The notes under the pieces were generated by a model. That model was not told where the DNA came from. It saw nothing but the letters and a program-made list of their open reading frames with translations, and searched no databases. The position numbers and the translations under genes are program-made. From positions 8,385,424 to 8,449,423 of the forward strand of contig JAJEKV010000053.1 in assembly GCA_021234155.1 (NCBI GenBank): a stretch of DNA of 64,000 nucleotides, written 5' to 3'. The stretch is from Isoetes taiwanensis (taxonomy: Eukaryota; Streptophyta; Lycopodiopsida; Isoetales; Isoetaceae). Shown here piece by piece: positions 54,086 through 64,000 of this stretch (the first letter of the stretch is position 1; every line of letters begins with the position of its first letter).

Positions 54086-54409
54086 CTAAACATGTGGCAT
54101 CATGATGATGTATAAGTGTCCTATAAATTCCTCCCATGATTTTCTTGTGTGCTCTGGTGTAGCAAATCTAGAGGCTGCCATAAATAACTCTGCAAATGCA
54201 CAACCTGCACTGCAGGAGATGGATTCTGCATTAGCAATAAGGAACTGAACATATGTAGCAGGTTTGGCATAGAGGCTAGGGCTGGATGCCTTCCCATAAA
54301 CCGCCCCTGACTCTGAACTAGATGGAACAAAATAAGCTCCATTTAAGAACAGGTTGTCCATCATCTTTTCCATATCTCCTTCATTTGTATATTCTCTTTT
54401 TTGTGACAT
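54086..54409 (-). CDS. Unrecognised 107-codon open frame
   Basis: It starts at ATG 54409 with MSQKREYTNEGDMEKMMDNL and continues FLNGAYFVPSSSESGAVYGK, LYAKPATYVQFLIANAESIS, CSAGCAFAELFMAASRFATP and EHTRKSWEEFIGHLYIIMMP, then a stop. Composition is protein-like and not repetitive. I know no family for it and see no promoter or splice context. It may be a relic exon. Confidence 0.3.
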   Translation of the reverse strand: MSQKREYTNEGDMEKMMDNLFLNGAYFVPSSSESGAVYGKASSPSLYAKPATYVQFLIANAESISCSAGCAFAELFMAASRFATPEHTRKSWEEFIGHLYIIMMPHV

Positions 54410-56750
54410 GCCACACTCAACAACTAAAGGTAAAGTATTTACTTCTCTTGCGTCTGCGTATAATCATTGTCACTACATGGAACACCTGCATTTTCATTAA
54501 TAGAGCATAATCAATATCAGAATGTGAAATTCTAAAACATTGTTCCACCTTAACATGCGTTGTTCCGAAATGGTTGTATGCAACTGTGACCTGCATTATC
54601 TATTCTATTCTATTCTATTCTCAGTTATGGCGTGGTTTCATCTTGTTCCTGGTGGAGACCCAGATCAACAAGTTGCATAAGGTACTAAAGTTCCATGTGA
54701 ATACTGCATGCCTTCGGTGCTACAAAAACATACAATTGCCACGAGTATACAATGTCCTATGCCTTTTTTTATCTCTCAACATGACTGTGGGCATATGATA
54801 TAAATTTATCAACTCAGTTGAATCACTTCAACCAAGCATATATTATGTTCTAATATTTCTTGTTTCCATGAAAGACATTGAGCATGAGGTTCAAAAGCTT
54901 TGTATGACAATGGCAGAAGTTCAGATTACTATCTTACTCGAATCCTTCTGTAGAATGGCAGTTCGCAGTTGCCTGCATGAGGGCTGCCATTCTCGGCAAT
55001 AAGGCATGCGAAAGCAAGGAGAGAACCGACCTAATGTATGCAATTCTATTCTGGAGCCTTTAATCTGTGGAGCTAACTAGAGGTAAGCATATCAACCTCA
55101 TCATAAGCCCTGATATTTAAAGGATGCTCAAAGAGGCTTCTGAAACTAAGCCTTCAGGGCAAGAATGGAAATGCAGTTCTCTCTGAGCTTTTCTTGAATA
55201 AAATATTACTTTATATTCTGCAGATTGTCAATACCGAAATCTGAAGGTTAATACATCTGATTCTACTAAAGACTACATACATCACAAAAGCACCAGCTCT
55301 ATTGTATCAGCTGCACATGCAATTGTATCAGCTGCACATTCAGAATAATTTCTATCAAGGTAAGTATATTTGCCAGAACGATATGAGAATGATGCATATA
55401 TGCGGAAATCTAAGTATTTAGAATCAAAACTGGCCTGTGATGAACGATTTGATTACTCTACCATTTTGGTAGCCCCATAAAAACCACATTGAATACTGTA
55501 CCTAGGTCCTTTTAGAGTTTTCAGTTGGATTTTGAAGATTCTGCAAAAGTACACATATGTGGAGCTGGAAATCACTTACATTAGTGTATTTTTTATATTT
55601 CATTGTCTTGCAACTCAACTTTTATTCTGGGGTCATAATTGCACCAAAGGAGACCACAATTGCACCAAAGGATTTTCTGACTTCCAGTTCAAAGAGTAAA
55701 AGCTACTCTTTGCTGTATAATGGTGAACATTATAGCTATAGAAAGACAGGTCCATTGCATTTTATGAATGTCCAAGTCAATTTGAATGCATGGTGGAATT
55801 GTGTTTCCAGCTAGAGCACATTCCATTGCTTAGAAACTGCATAGTTTTTTGAAAATTTATATAGACAAATGTAAATTATTGATGAAGCTGTAGATGTTTG
55901 AAGAATTTGGTAAAATCTTGCATGGGAGGATTTTTGTAAACAATTGCACAGTACATGGAGGATCTGTAGATCGATGAAGAAATTGTAAAGTAGAAGTGTA
56001 AAACCATATTAGTTTTTCACTTCCTCATATTAACCATTTGGTTTTAGTTTTTTAATCCCTTCTACATCTAAGATGTGTATGTAGACAACAAAATTACCAA
56101 CTAGGCCGATTTGAAACTTTATTTGATCATTGGCTCCTCTATCAAATTTGATCCCTAAGGTTGTTTACGCTCCATTTTATTATCTTTTTCATGAACAATG
56201 ATGTTGCACACATTAGTTTCCTTTTCATGTGGCTATTCCTAGAGCACAATTAAACTTTTAACAAGTTGTATTACTGCGATAGCACACGTTTGCTATCGCA
56301 TATGTTGTATAATCATGTTGGCAAACTTCATATTAACCAATATATATTATATCTTATGGGATAACACATGTTTGCTATATCAAATGTTTGCATGATTGTA
56401 TTGGCAAAGTTCATATTAACCAATATAAATATCTTCTCTTAATATTTGTTAGTCAAACACAAGTTAGACATTGGGTTAGCAAGTTTTAGTTACTTAACAA
56501 TTGTCTTATCCTACTACATCTATCGGCAATACCATATATTCCAACAAGAAATAAACAAATAATTACAAATATTTTCAATAGTTTTATTCACATGTTTTAC
56601 CTTGCTAAAGCCTTCTGGTGTGCTTTTTGCTAGTTTATATATATCATAGTTAAAACCCATAAAAATATCATATTTTCCATTAATTTTTTTTCTCCAAACA
56701 AAATTCTATAAAAAAGCATTTGCCAATGTAATCTCAAGGTCGATCGGATA
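54410..56750. other. AT-rich intergenic sequence with small repeats
   Basis: (CTATT)n lies at about 54598-54622, which may be a LINE-type tail without a LINE. A direct pair of ATTGTATCAGCTGCACAT occurs at 55297 and 55321. The open frame 55557-55814 shows no motif. Nothing else is supported. Confidence 0.4.
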
Positions 56751-57011
56751 TACGTTGTGGCGTTAACAATTAAAAGATACACTTTATCCATTCATTTGTA
56801 AGCTCTTTGGCTTGCAGCGGCGTAGCATTATGATGGGATATTAAATCATGAGGGTTCTTTTTGTTTCAAGGACTCTCTAATATGCTTCTATATGGAGATT
56901 AAGCTAAAGCGAGCAAAGTTTTAACTATGCAAGTCGAGAACCTCACGGTAACTAAAGGCCTCAGGTACAAAAGATTTAATATGTTTGAGTTGAGAAACAA
57001 CCTTTATTCAT
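56751..57011. repeat. About 260-bp duplicate, left copy
   Basis: This contains TTGTTTCAAGGACTCTCTAA, ATATGCTTCTATATGGA and GGTAACTAAAGGCCTCAGGT, and recurs at 57571-57838. The tRNA-Glu-like cluster and a 99-bp tandem lie between the two copies. Confidence 0.8.
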
Positions 57012-57021
57012 GTAGCTTATC

Positions 57022-57094
57022 TCCATGATAGCCTAGTTGGTTAGAATACTCGGTTCTCATTTAAGAGACCCGGGTTCAAGTCCTGGCAATTCAT
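57022..57094 (+). pseudogene. tRNA-Glu (CUC)-like sequence 1
   Basis: A 73-base tRNA-like sequence. It has an A box TAGCCTAGTTGG, the D-arm GGTTAGAATACTCGG typical of plant tRNA-Glu, a loop TTCTCAT with anticodon CTC, and a T-arm CCGGGTTCAAGTCCTGG. The acceptor stem and 3' half of the anticodon stem pair poorly, so it is a pseudogene or a SINE head. Confidence 0.65.
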
Positions 57095-57162
57095 TATAGC
57101 CTAGTTGGTTAGAATACTCGGCTTTCGTTCGAGAGACCGGGGTTCAAGTCTTGGCAATGGAA
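57090..57162 (+). tRNA. tRNA-Glu (UUC)-like gene or young pseudogene
   Basis: 73 bases. The anticodon arm CTCGG-CTTTCGT-TCGAG pairs fully with one wobble and gives anticodon TTC. The D-arm GGTTAGAATACTCGG and T-arm GGGGTTCAAGTCTTGG match plant tRNA-Glu. The acceptor stem (TTCATTA with CAATGGA) pairs at 6 of 7 with one G-T. The T stem is weakened. It overlaps sequence 1 by 5 bases, giving a 68-base tandem step. It could be transcribed by RNA polymerase III; whether it charges is doubtful. Confidence 0.55.
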
Positions 57163-57231
57163 TTCCATTCTTTAGTTTTTGTGGCATATGCACTTTGCTT
57201 GAATGAGTTGGCTGACCCTTTCAAAAAATTT

Positions 57232-57298
57232 GGATTTCTAGTGTAGTCTATTTAGTTAGGATATATGGCTTTTACCCAAGCGAATCTCGATAATGGAA
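57232..57298 (+). pseudogene. Decayed tRNA-Glu-like sequence 3
   Basis: TGTAGTCTATTTAGTTAGGA, ATGGCTTTTACCCAAGCGA and ATAATGGAA keep the outline of tRNA-Glu (anticodon region TTT or TTC-like). The T-arm is largely lost. Confidence 0.45.
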
Positions 57299-57419
57299 TT
57301 TCTTCCTGTTCAAATCTTAGATTGAGTGTGTTTTGAGCTCTACATGCTTTCATTCGACATCTCGAGTGAAGGATCATATTGAGTATGGTTTGAGCTTCAC
57401 ATGCTTCTATTCGACATCT

Positions 57420-57600
57420 CGAGTGAAGGATCGTATTTGATGGATTTGTAAGCTTAATCTCGTCTATCAGATACATGTTCTAGCATTAACAATTGAAGGA
57501 TATACTTCGATATTGTGAGTGAAGGATCACATTTGATGGATTTGTGATCTTAATCTCGTCTATCGAATACACATTCTAGCATTAATAATTGAAGCATATT
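57420..57600. repeat. About 99-bp tandem duplication
   Basis: GTGAAGGATC(G/A)(T/C)ATTTGATGG begins at about 57422 and 57521. Both copies continue to TTAATCTCGTCTATC and TCTAGCATTAA(C/T)AATTGAAG. A shorter run of CGACATCTCGAGTGAAGGAT at 57355 and 57413 belongs to the same local expansion. Confidence 0.75.
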
Positions 57601-57838
57601 CTTTATGCATTCGTTTGTAAGCTCTTTGACTTGTAGCTGCGTGACACTATGATGTGACATTAAATCATGAGATTTCTTTTTGTTTCAAGGACTCTCTAAT
57701 ATGCTTCTATATGGAATTTATCCTAAAGCAAGCAAAGTTTTGACTACGCAAGTCGAGAACCTCATGGTAACTAAAGGCCTCAGGTACAAAATATTTAATG
57801 GGGTTGAGTTGAAAAACAACCTTTATTTGGGTTGTCTC
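57571..57838. repeat. About 260-bp duplicate, right copy
   Basis: This is the partner of 56751-57011, ending GAAAAACAACCTTTATTTGG. It has no tRNA-like sequence after it, unlike the left copy. Confidence 0.8.
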
Positions 57839-58139
57839 AATTCAGAGACGATGTGCACCTTTGTGAATTGAAGCTATGAATATGTGCTTCTTCATGGGCA
57901 AAAGTGTTCATAAGTAGCTTTGTGGACCCAGTATAAGCATGGATGGTACTGGTAGTGTGTCGTCTTGACATGTTCCAGGGCACCGCCATCCCAAAGCTTG
58001 TTGAGGAAGTAAGCATCAAGGTATTACCTCGGATGATGGTGATCCTCTTCAAGTTGTACATTTATGCACCTGTGCTCATCGGGAGAACCACTGAGCTCGT
58101 CTTTCCTTACCTTGAGGTGCTGTAGACTTATAACCACTG

Positions 58140-60115
58140 TATAAACAAGATTAGGGAGACGTTCATTGCCCATACTGACTACCTTTAAAACTAAATGTGG
58201 TGGTCAAGTGGGGCCCTATGTAGATGCAAGAAACCTGTCTTTTGCAGAAGAATCTGATATGGGAGTCTGTAGATTTTACCCCAAAGGAAGGCTTTCTGCA
58301 CTTGCTCTAGATCATTCCAAGTGGCCAGGGATATCAAGGGGGCCCAGACTTTGATCCTGTATAAGTGTGACTCGTGGATCCAATCATACAACTATACCTT
58401 GTAACTATTGTTTTACATCACATACAGTGCCTTCTAGCCTGCTATCACTCGTATCCAAATAGAAGTGTTCCAGTATGTGGTGGAAGGAACTCTATGCTCA
58501 AGTACTTGTAGGTAGGTGCTACCTCCACATTTTGACCCTGATAAGTGAAGGAGGGAAGCTTTGGCTGGTGCAAATATGAGATGAGCAGTACCTTAGTCGT
58601 GGCTAAATTAACCCACATTTTAGTGGTCTGACAGAAAGTATCCTAGGATCTATTCCAGGTCTTCATAAGGCCTGCCAAGGAAAGTCCCTACAGTTCTAGG
58701 AGACCATACATAAGCACAATTCCTATTTGGGGGTGGCAGATGTAGGTTCTCTTGGAGTTGAAACATCAATAAGGGAGGCAACAACAGGGCGTCGTATAGG
58801 AGCAGGAGAAGCCGTGGAAGTAGTAGTGGTAACACAAATGGTGTCAATACAGGCAACCGACGAAGTAAAGCAGGAGCGACAATTGTGTTAGCCCAATGGA
58901 TGCATCTAAACTATAGGGGACATGTCATCTGTGTGCACAGGGTAAAAAAAAACCCCTTTTGTATACACCTTTCCTTGTACAAAACCCTCTTACATAAGGT
59001 TTGATATTGGCAAAAATTTTGCACAAAAACCATACTTGTGTATGCGCGTACGTATGTTTTTATAAAAAATAAACCCCCTAAAGGTCACTCACTAGTGTTG
59101 TATGGCCAGGATAATATGAACCCCCTTGTGTATTAGCAGGGGCAAAAGTGATAGCGGCAAGAGCAACAGTGGTAGTGTCAACCTTAGCAACAACTGTAGC
59201 ATCAACTTTCGGGGCAGCACCTCGAGCGGTGGTAGCAGCTCCGTGTACCATATGCGACCTCAACATTGAGTGGTTTAAACACTTGAGCTTTATCTCGGAT
59301 GGCCTCTCTTATTAGTGCATCCACTACTGTGAAGCATTGGCGATTGGGGCATTGAACACCATGACGAGATGCCTTGGTTATGTGTATGGGAATATGGAAC
59401 TTCATGTGGAAAACAAATGAGTTTTCTCCTGCTTCTTTAGGGAAGCCACGGACCACCACATTGTGGCTCCTGCGTCTCTGCTCTTGTTGCTTGATGAGCC
59501 GCAACACAATGTCCCTTGGCTGTGGGAAGATGCGCCTGTCACTTGCGTTGGATGGGGTTGTCAGAGAGGGGCAATATTCACATGTTTGGACTGGTGGGTT
59601 TCGGGCATGGGAACATGAGCATGAGCAGCAGTTGCAATATGCCAAGTTTCCTTCACCCGTTGTAGCTGAGGCCTTAGCTCTTATTGGAGCAATGCTTGCC
59701 TTGCCAATTCGCGCATTCAATGTTATAGTTGCTCATGATATTCTGCATGGAGGCCTTGCATTGCCGAACAACTGGTGTACGCGACTCTCGAGCCTCTCGT
59801 TCCTGCATAAAGCCCTATGCTCCAATCCCTGAAGTTTGGAGGCAACCTCAGTATCCCCCATCGAGGAAGTTTTCTCAAGAATGCTGATCTTGCTCTGAAG
59901 GGTCTGTAGGTATTGATGTTGTAACACTGGTGGCTTGAACTAGCTTGTGGACATGGTGGTCATCTCCTCAACTGCTGAGCAAAGTGGGATATGGTTGCCC
60001 TAGTTTCATGCTCGAAATGCTCCCTGTCGCTAGTCATGGCATCAATGGTGGTGGACAGGGTGTCCAGACGGCCCCGAAGATGGGCAAGTCTTGCCCTATC
60101 TTGCTGCCTTTACAG
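58140..60115 (-). mobile_element. LINE of the second family, ORF1 plus RT fragment, internally deleted
   Basis: Minus strand. 58140-58640 reads FTYQGQNVEVAPTYKYLSIE, PLISLATWNDLEQVQKAF and YQILLQKTGFLHLHRAPLD, the same order as the LINE at 50123-51649. Upstream (58640-60115) is an ORF1-like part with a coiled-coil-like stretch (59733-59927, SKISILEKTSSMGDTEVASK) and then LRLIKQQEQRRRSHNVVVRG, FPKEAGENSFVFHMKFHIP, as in ORF1 proteins with an RRM-type fold. The endonuclease and the catalytic half of the RT are missing between them. Several frameshifts and stops. Confidence 0.7.
59202..59720 (-). pseudogene. LINE ORF1-like frame
   Basis: A 172-codon minus-strand frame. It is cysteine-rich at the start (AYCNCCSCSCSHARNPP), then carries RRRSHNVVVRGFPKEAGE and the segment to AIRDKAQVFKPLNVEVAYG. 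The phrase R-x-R-S-x-N-V-V-x-R-G is common in LINE ORF1 proteins just before the RRM. The Cys cluster is not a standard CCHC knuckle. Confidence 0.55.
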
Positions 60116-60429
60116 AGTAGATAAAGAGAGACTAGCAATGTTGTTTCTGTATGGGTACACTACCTTTCATACTTGGCATACCGTAAAATGCACTATTTTT
60201 TTGTGTCAAATTTTGGTAGTTTTCAACAAGAGTACGATAAATATTTTATCGGTGTAGTACATATGTTATAGGTATTGTATAGGTAAGGTAAGTATTTTAT
60301 AAGTATTTCATAGGTACGGTAACAACACTTTTCAATGTACTCCCTTTTTCCCGTATGTTAAGACCTCATGGCATATTACGAGGTACACTATGTTAAATAC
60401 TTATGGTGTCGTATATGTGCGATGAATAC

Positions 60430-61215
60430 GGAACAACAGAGAAAAGAGGTGAAACGAGAGAAGAAAGGATAAAAAAGATAGAAAGAGGATAGAGAAAAAT
60501 GGTATAGAGGGAGAATAGAGATGAAATAGAGAGTAGGGAGATAGTGTACTGAGAGAATAGAGAGAGAAAAATATAGAGAACATAGAGAATACAGATAGAA
60601 TAGAAAGAGAGAGAAGAATCAAGAGAAAGAAGAATAGAGAGTATAGAGATACAAAAAATAGAGAGAAAGAGAGTAGAGAGAGAAGAAAAAGAACAGAGGT
60701 AGAGAAGAGAATATAGAGAAGAGATAAAAGAAAAGAAAAAATATAATAGAACGAGAACAACATTGGAGACTAGAGAGAAAAGAGGTGAAAGGAGAGAAAA
60801 AAGGAGAAAAAAATAGAAAGAGGATAGAGAGAAATGATATAGAGAGAATATAGATGTAGAGAGAGAATAGGGAGAGAGTGTACTGAGAGAATAGAGAGAG
60901 AAAAATATACGTAGAGAATACAAATAGATTAGATAGAGCAGGAGAAGAATAAAGAGAAAAAAGAATAGAGAGTATAGAGCTACAAGAAATACACAGAGAG
61001 AAAGAGTAGAGAGAGAAGAAAAAGAGGAGAGAGAAGAGAATATAGAGGAGAGATAAAAGAAAAGAAAAAATAGAATAGAACGAGAAGAGAGAGAATATAG
61101 AGAGTAGATTATATATAGTATAAAGAGATAGAGGGAGAGTAGTGATAAGATAGAATAGAGAGAGGTTTGGTAGAGAAGAGATAGAGAGAGAATAGAACAA
61201 AAGTATAGAGAATAG
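60430..61215. repeat. Purine tract with 336-bp duplication
   Basis: Almost pure A and G on the + strand with single T in GATAGAG/AATAGAG steps. GAAAAGAGGTGAAA starts at 60441 and again at 60777, and the copies stay aligned for over 300 bp. Long minus-strand frames rich in Ser, Leu and Phe are composition artefacts. Confidence 0.9.
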
Positions 61216-61239
61216 GATATGACATTGGAGCAATTTGTA

Positions 61240-61445
61240 ATGCCTTGGCACATTGTTTAAACTACTTTGGAGTTTTTTTTTTTTTTTTTTTTTTTTGACA
61301 AAGGGGTATTCATTCATGTATTCTGGATGGCAATATTCCCATTTAGGCACCTTGTTCAAACTACTTTGGTTTTTTTTTTTTTTTGTTTGACGAAGGGGTA
61401 TTCATTCATGTATTCTGGATGGCAATATATTCCCATTTAGGTTTT
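61240..61445. repeat. Tandem duplication with T-runs
   Basis: (C/T)AAACTACTTTGG, a T-run of about 15-25, GAC(A/G)AAGGGGTATTCATTC and ATGTATTCTGGATGGCAATA occur twice, starting near 61257 and 61362. This looks like the 3' end of a minus-strand retroposon, duplicated together with its flank. Confidence 0.65.
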
Positions 61446-62287
61446 ATTTATATGCCCTAATTCTTTTATTTGTTTGAATGGCAATGGCCAGATGCGAATG
61501 TGGCAACATCCCATTTTAAGATGTCTATGGAGGGTTTTTTCCAAACCTATTTGGAGCCTATTATGTTAGTGACTTTACCTAGTAAATGGCCCTTCTTGCT
61601 TCTTGTTTCTTATTTGCTGCATGAGGAAAATGTAGTTGGATAGAACATGTTGGAGGAAATTGGTTTATAACGATGTATTTTGTCTGCAAATGGTTTTCCT
61701 ATGATCATGAGGAGAAAAAAGTCGGCCTCCTCCTGGTGGCAACAAGAAGATTGAGGTGGCCGATGAGATCCATCATCCACCTGCTCAGTGGTTGAGGGGT
61801 TTGCCTCACATTCTAAACCCTATCATTTTCTAGATTTCATGAACCCGATATAAGGATCATTGAAGCCGAAGGATCTTTGCCTTGAGAAAGACTTGGTGCT
61901 TTTGTCTCACAACTGAGTGACTTAGCAATATTAGCAGTTGTATTGACATCTAGATTACATCATAGAGAGGCGTACCATCTCTCAAGCTACTATAGCAACT
62001 ATGAGCAATTCTAAGGTTCTTGTAGTTAGAAACACTAGGCGCTATGAACAACTTTGGCACACTCACATGAATTTCCACCTACTCTTGACTATTTTGTGCA
62101 TTCTTTTAACTCGGCCTTCTCGCGTTCTTTTGTATTATTAAATCTTAGCCCTGAGATTATATAATATCCTAGAGAATCTTCTACATCTAAGGTCATTATT
62201 TGCTATATCCTAAAAACAATTGCCCAAAACAAAGATGCTACAACACACAAGCCATTATATCCAACACTTTAAAATTAAATCCCCCTT
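61446..62287. other. Intergenic sequence, nothing firm
   Basis: An A-box-like TGCTCAGTGGTTGAGG lies at about 61777, without a B box at the right distance. No gene was seen. Confidence 0.4.
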
Positions 62288-62779
62288 GAAACCCCCTTTG
62301 GTTTGGGTGTATATTCACACGGGGGGTGACTCCGGGCATCGAGAGCTATTGGATAGGCATATTCACCCGTTATTCCTTAATCTACACCGTACGTAAAGTT
62401 CCTCACGGGTAAGACGTTAAACTGCCATACCCAAGGTCACGGGTTCAACGCCTCGTTGTGAAAGTGGCCATGCAATGTAAAGTTGGTGGGGGAAGGACCC
62501 ACTTCAGCAATGTAAAGTGGTGGGGGCAGGACCCATCTGGGTGTGTTGTAAAGTGTCACATGTCCGATAGGACGCTGCCTTGTGGCGTGACGTTAAAATC
62601 TCTCTTCTTCTTCTTCATTTGTGGGGTATGCATGTACAAAATTTGCTATACTGTATAACATAAGATTTGTGGTAATATACTACATGGTATTGATTTTGTA
62701 CATGCGAAACATAATTTTAGGGGCTCTCGCTGCCCTACGTCACCCCGTGTGAATATGCACCCAAACCGAAGGGGGTTTC
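62288..62779. mobile_element. Inverted-repeat element (57-59-bp ends) with SINE-like core
   Basis: The left end 62288-62346 (GAAACCCCCTTTGGTTTGGG, TATTCACACGGGG, GAGAGC) and the right end 62723-62779 (GCTCTCG, CCCCGTGTGAATA, CCAAACCGAAGGGGGTTTC) are inverse copies with a few changes. The element is 492 bp without coding capacity. No convincing target repeat. The family is unassigned; the size fits a MITE. The core holds a SINE-like sequence listed separately. Confidence 0.8.
62390..62625 (+). mobile_element. Probable tRNA-derived SINE in the core of the inverted-repeat element
   Basis: GGGTAAGACGTTAAACTGCC (A-box region), CACGGGTTCAACGCC (B box, about 62442), a body with twice-occurring AATGTAAAG(T)TGGTGGGGG and a (CTT)n-like end after GTGACGTTAAAATCTCTCTT. 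The order fits plant tRNA-derived SINEs. Target repeats were not resolved. Confidence 0.5.
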
Positions 62780-63704
62780 ACCTCTGTGTCACGGTCAACC
62801 AATTCTTACGCTGATAAGTTGACCAGTCTTTATTTTATTGATGCCTTCTACGCCCAACAGGCCCCTGAAGATAAGAGAAATGAAATGGAGCCTATTACGA
62901 TCTGTAAAAGTACTTAATTCATGCTGGACAACTGCAATAAGATAAACACTTTCATACAGCAGGATTTAGGTGTAATATTCACCAACTCCATTACACAATC
63001 CTCCAAGGTCAATGGGGCAAGCTGTTAGTGGCAATTCATTTATTGAACTGAAAAAACGTGATAAGTGGAAGGAATAATAATATTAGGCCAAGAATGCTCA
63101 GGTTCCTAAAGCCTATAAAATAGATCCTATATGTGCTGCATTCCTCACATGCAAATGAATGCACTTACCAACTATATCTACCATAACAAGTGGAGATCTT
63201 AACTTCACTACATTCCTTTCAACCAAGAGAGACCAGATGGTAGCTTTCTCATTTTTCTTCTATGTCAAACTTCGAGCTAAAATCATCTCGTCTTCTTCTC
63301 AACGGGGCTCAGCTCTAGTTTGAATCCTTTTTTGGTAAAACATAGAGTCTGTGCACACCATGATGGCTTCAATGTTCTCTTTTTCTCCTGCTATTGTTAC
63401 TTTTCAAGATAGATGGTGTTCCTCATTGGCACTAACAGAAATCTGAGATTATGCCTAGGTCATAGGGCTAGTAAATATTCTGCATCCCTGCATCATGCCA
63501 TATTTTGTTTCTCTTTAAAACAGGCCTACTCTGTATTTATTTTCCATACGTTTAGGCATCCAGCAAGAGGAGCCAGAACCATGGAAAAAGCTTTATCAAT
63601 AGTCCAACCATGAAGAACTAAAATAGAAAAGAACCACATCATAGGTCGTGCTCATAAACTATCAGGAGCCAAAATTACAAACTAAGAGAAGAGATCTGAC
63701 TCAC
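62780..63704 (-). other. Likely intron or 3' side of the cysteine protease gene, no exon recognised
   Basis: This follows the donor at 63704 on the minus strand. No SCWAFS-coding exon or later protease motif was recognised, so the next exon is either decayed or beyond an intron that I cannot delimit. Confidence 0.35.
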
Positions 63705-63947
63705 CGCAGCTGCCTTGGTCCTTTACTGCTGTCACGGCACCACTCTGCCTCCAGTCTACTTGTTTGGGGAGACTAGTCACGTCCACCCTCGAATCCACAT
63801 CCCTGTTTGAAACAGAAACTTTCATGCTTACATTAAGTCCTGTGAATTTTGCCCTGAACTCCTCAAAGCTCGTAGCCAAACCCACCCGGCTCCTTTTGCT
63901 GTGTGAATCAAAAGCAAGCCTTACCCTAGAAACAAAGACCTCGAGGT
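63705..63947 (-). CDS. Papain-family (C1A) cysteine protease, one exon
   Basis: Papain-like proteases are made as secreted proenzymes and act in the vacuole, lysosome-like bodies or apoplast. The minus-strand exon starts after a TGCAG acceptor (about 63948). It encodes the end of the inhibitory prodomain (SRVGLATSFEEFRAKFTGLN, like the F-A-D-x-T-x-E-E-F-R region), the linker, and the start of the mature enzyme, LPKQVDWRQSGAVTAVKDQG followed by SCG. It stops at the donor G/GTGAGT (63704), exactly where plant C1A genes have an intron, before the catalytic SCWAFS. The oxyanion-hole Gln of DQG is present. The prodomain phrase lacks the usual F-A-D, so a pseudogene is possible. Earlier exons lie beyond or near the window end. 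Confidence 0.7.
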
Positions 63948-64000
63948 CTGCATGTAATTACAGTAGCAAAAGGGGGCTTCCATTATGAGCCCTTGATCTC

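Noticed and set aside
60393-61359. Minus-strand frames of 286 and 246 codons rich in Ser, Leu, Phe
   Set aside because: Product of the purine tract read on the other strand.
61770-61800. tRNA or SINE at TGCTCAGTGGTTGAGG
   Set aside because: Only an A-box-like sequence; no B box or fold.

Overview
This window looks like nuclear DNA of a vascular land plant with a large, repeat-rich genome. The evidence is a plant-type TTM1/TTM2 gene with short GT-AG introns at the left edge, a papain-type protease exon ending at the usual plant splice position at the right edge, L1-like LINEs, chromoviral LTR fossils, a CACTA transposon and plant tRNA-Glu-like sequences. Nothing bacterial, organellar or CRISPR-like is present. 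I cannot name the species. All calls come from reading the sequence and remembered family features; no search was run.

Layout. 1-1875 is the 3' two-thirds or less of a TTM1/TTM2-like gene (+). From about 2.2 to 36 kb is a transposon field: a LINE 3' scrap (3.24-3.41 kb), a solo LTR with target repeats (3.54-5.06 kb), an RT fragment of a LINE (5.28-6.37 kb), then segment A (6.36-16.8 kb). Segment A holds a 235-bp tandem pair, a long polypyrimidine tract, a 5-kb insertion carrying pieces of host genes (an LRR fragment and a SEC15 exocyst pseudogene), an inverted-repeat element, and an LTR with a LINE inserted into it. At 20.6-30.5 kb lies a broken Ty3/gypsy chromovirus (-), itself hit by a nearly full-length L1-like LINE (20.94-26.22 kb) with 13-bp target repeats. 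At 30.46-35.84 kb is a CACTA transposon with a CAT target repeat. It holds about 1.9 kb of a 19-bp array whose neighbouring units are complementary to each other.

Segment B (36.77-45.13 kb) is a second copy of segment A, hit by other LINEs (36.92-39.41 and 39.57-41.11 kb) and lacking the host-gene insertion. Comparing A and B gives the original empty sites and the order of events. From 45 to 61 kb are degraded duplicates, GC-palindrome boxes and a 106-bp array (47.7 kb), two copies of another LINE family (50.2-51.4 kb + and 58.1-60.1 kb -), a chromovirus gag scrap (52 kb), three tRNA-Glu-like sequences (57.0-57.3 kb) and a purine tract (60.4-61.2 kb). From 62.3 to 62.8 kb is an inverted-repeat element with a SINE-like core. 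The window ends in a cysteine protease gene fragment (-).

There is no pathway or operon here. The two credible host genes sit at the edges and are cut by the window. The most unusual structure is the self-complementary 19-bp array in the CACTA element; the gene-capturing insertion and the A/B segmental duplication come next.
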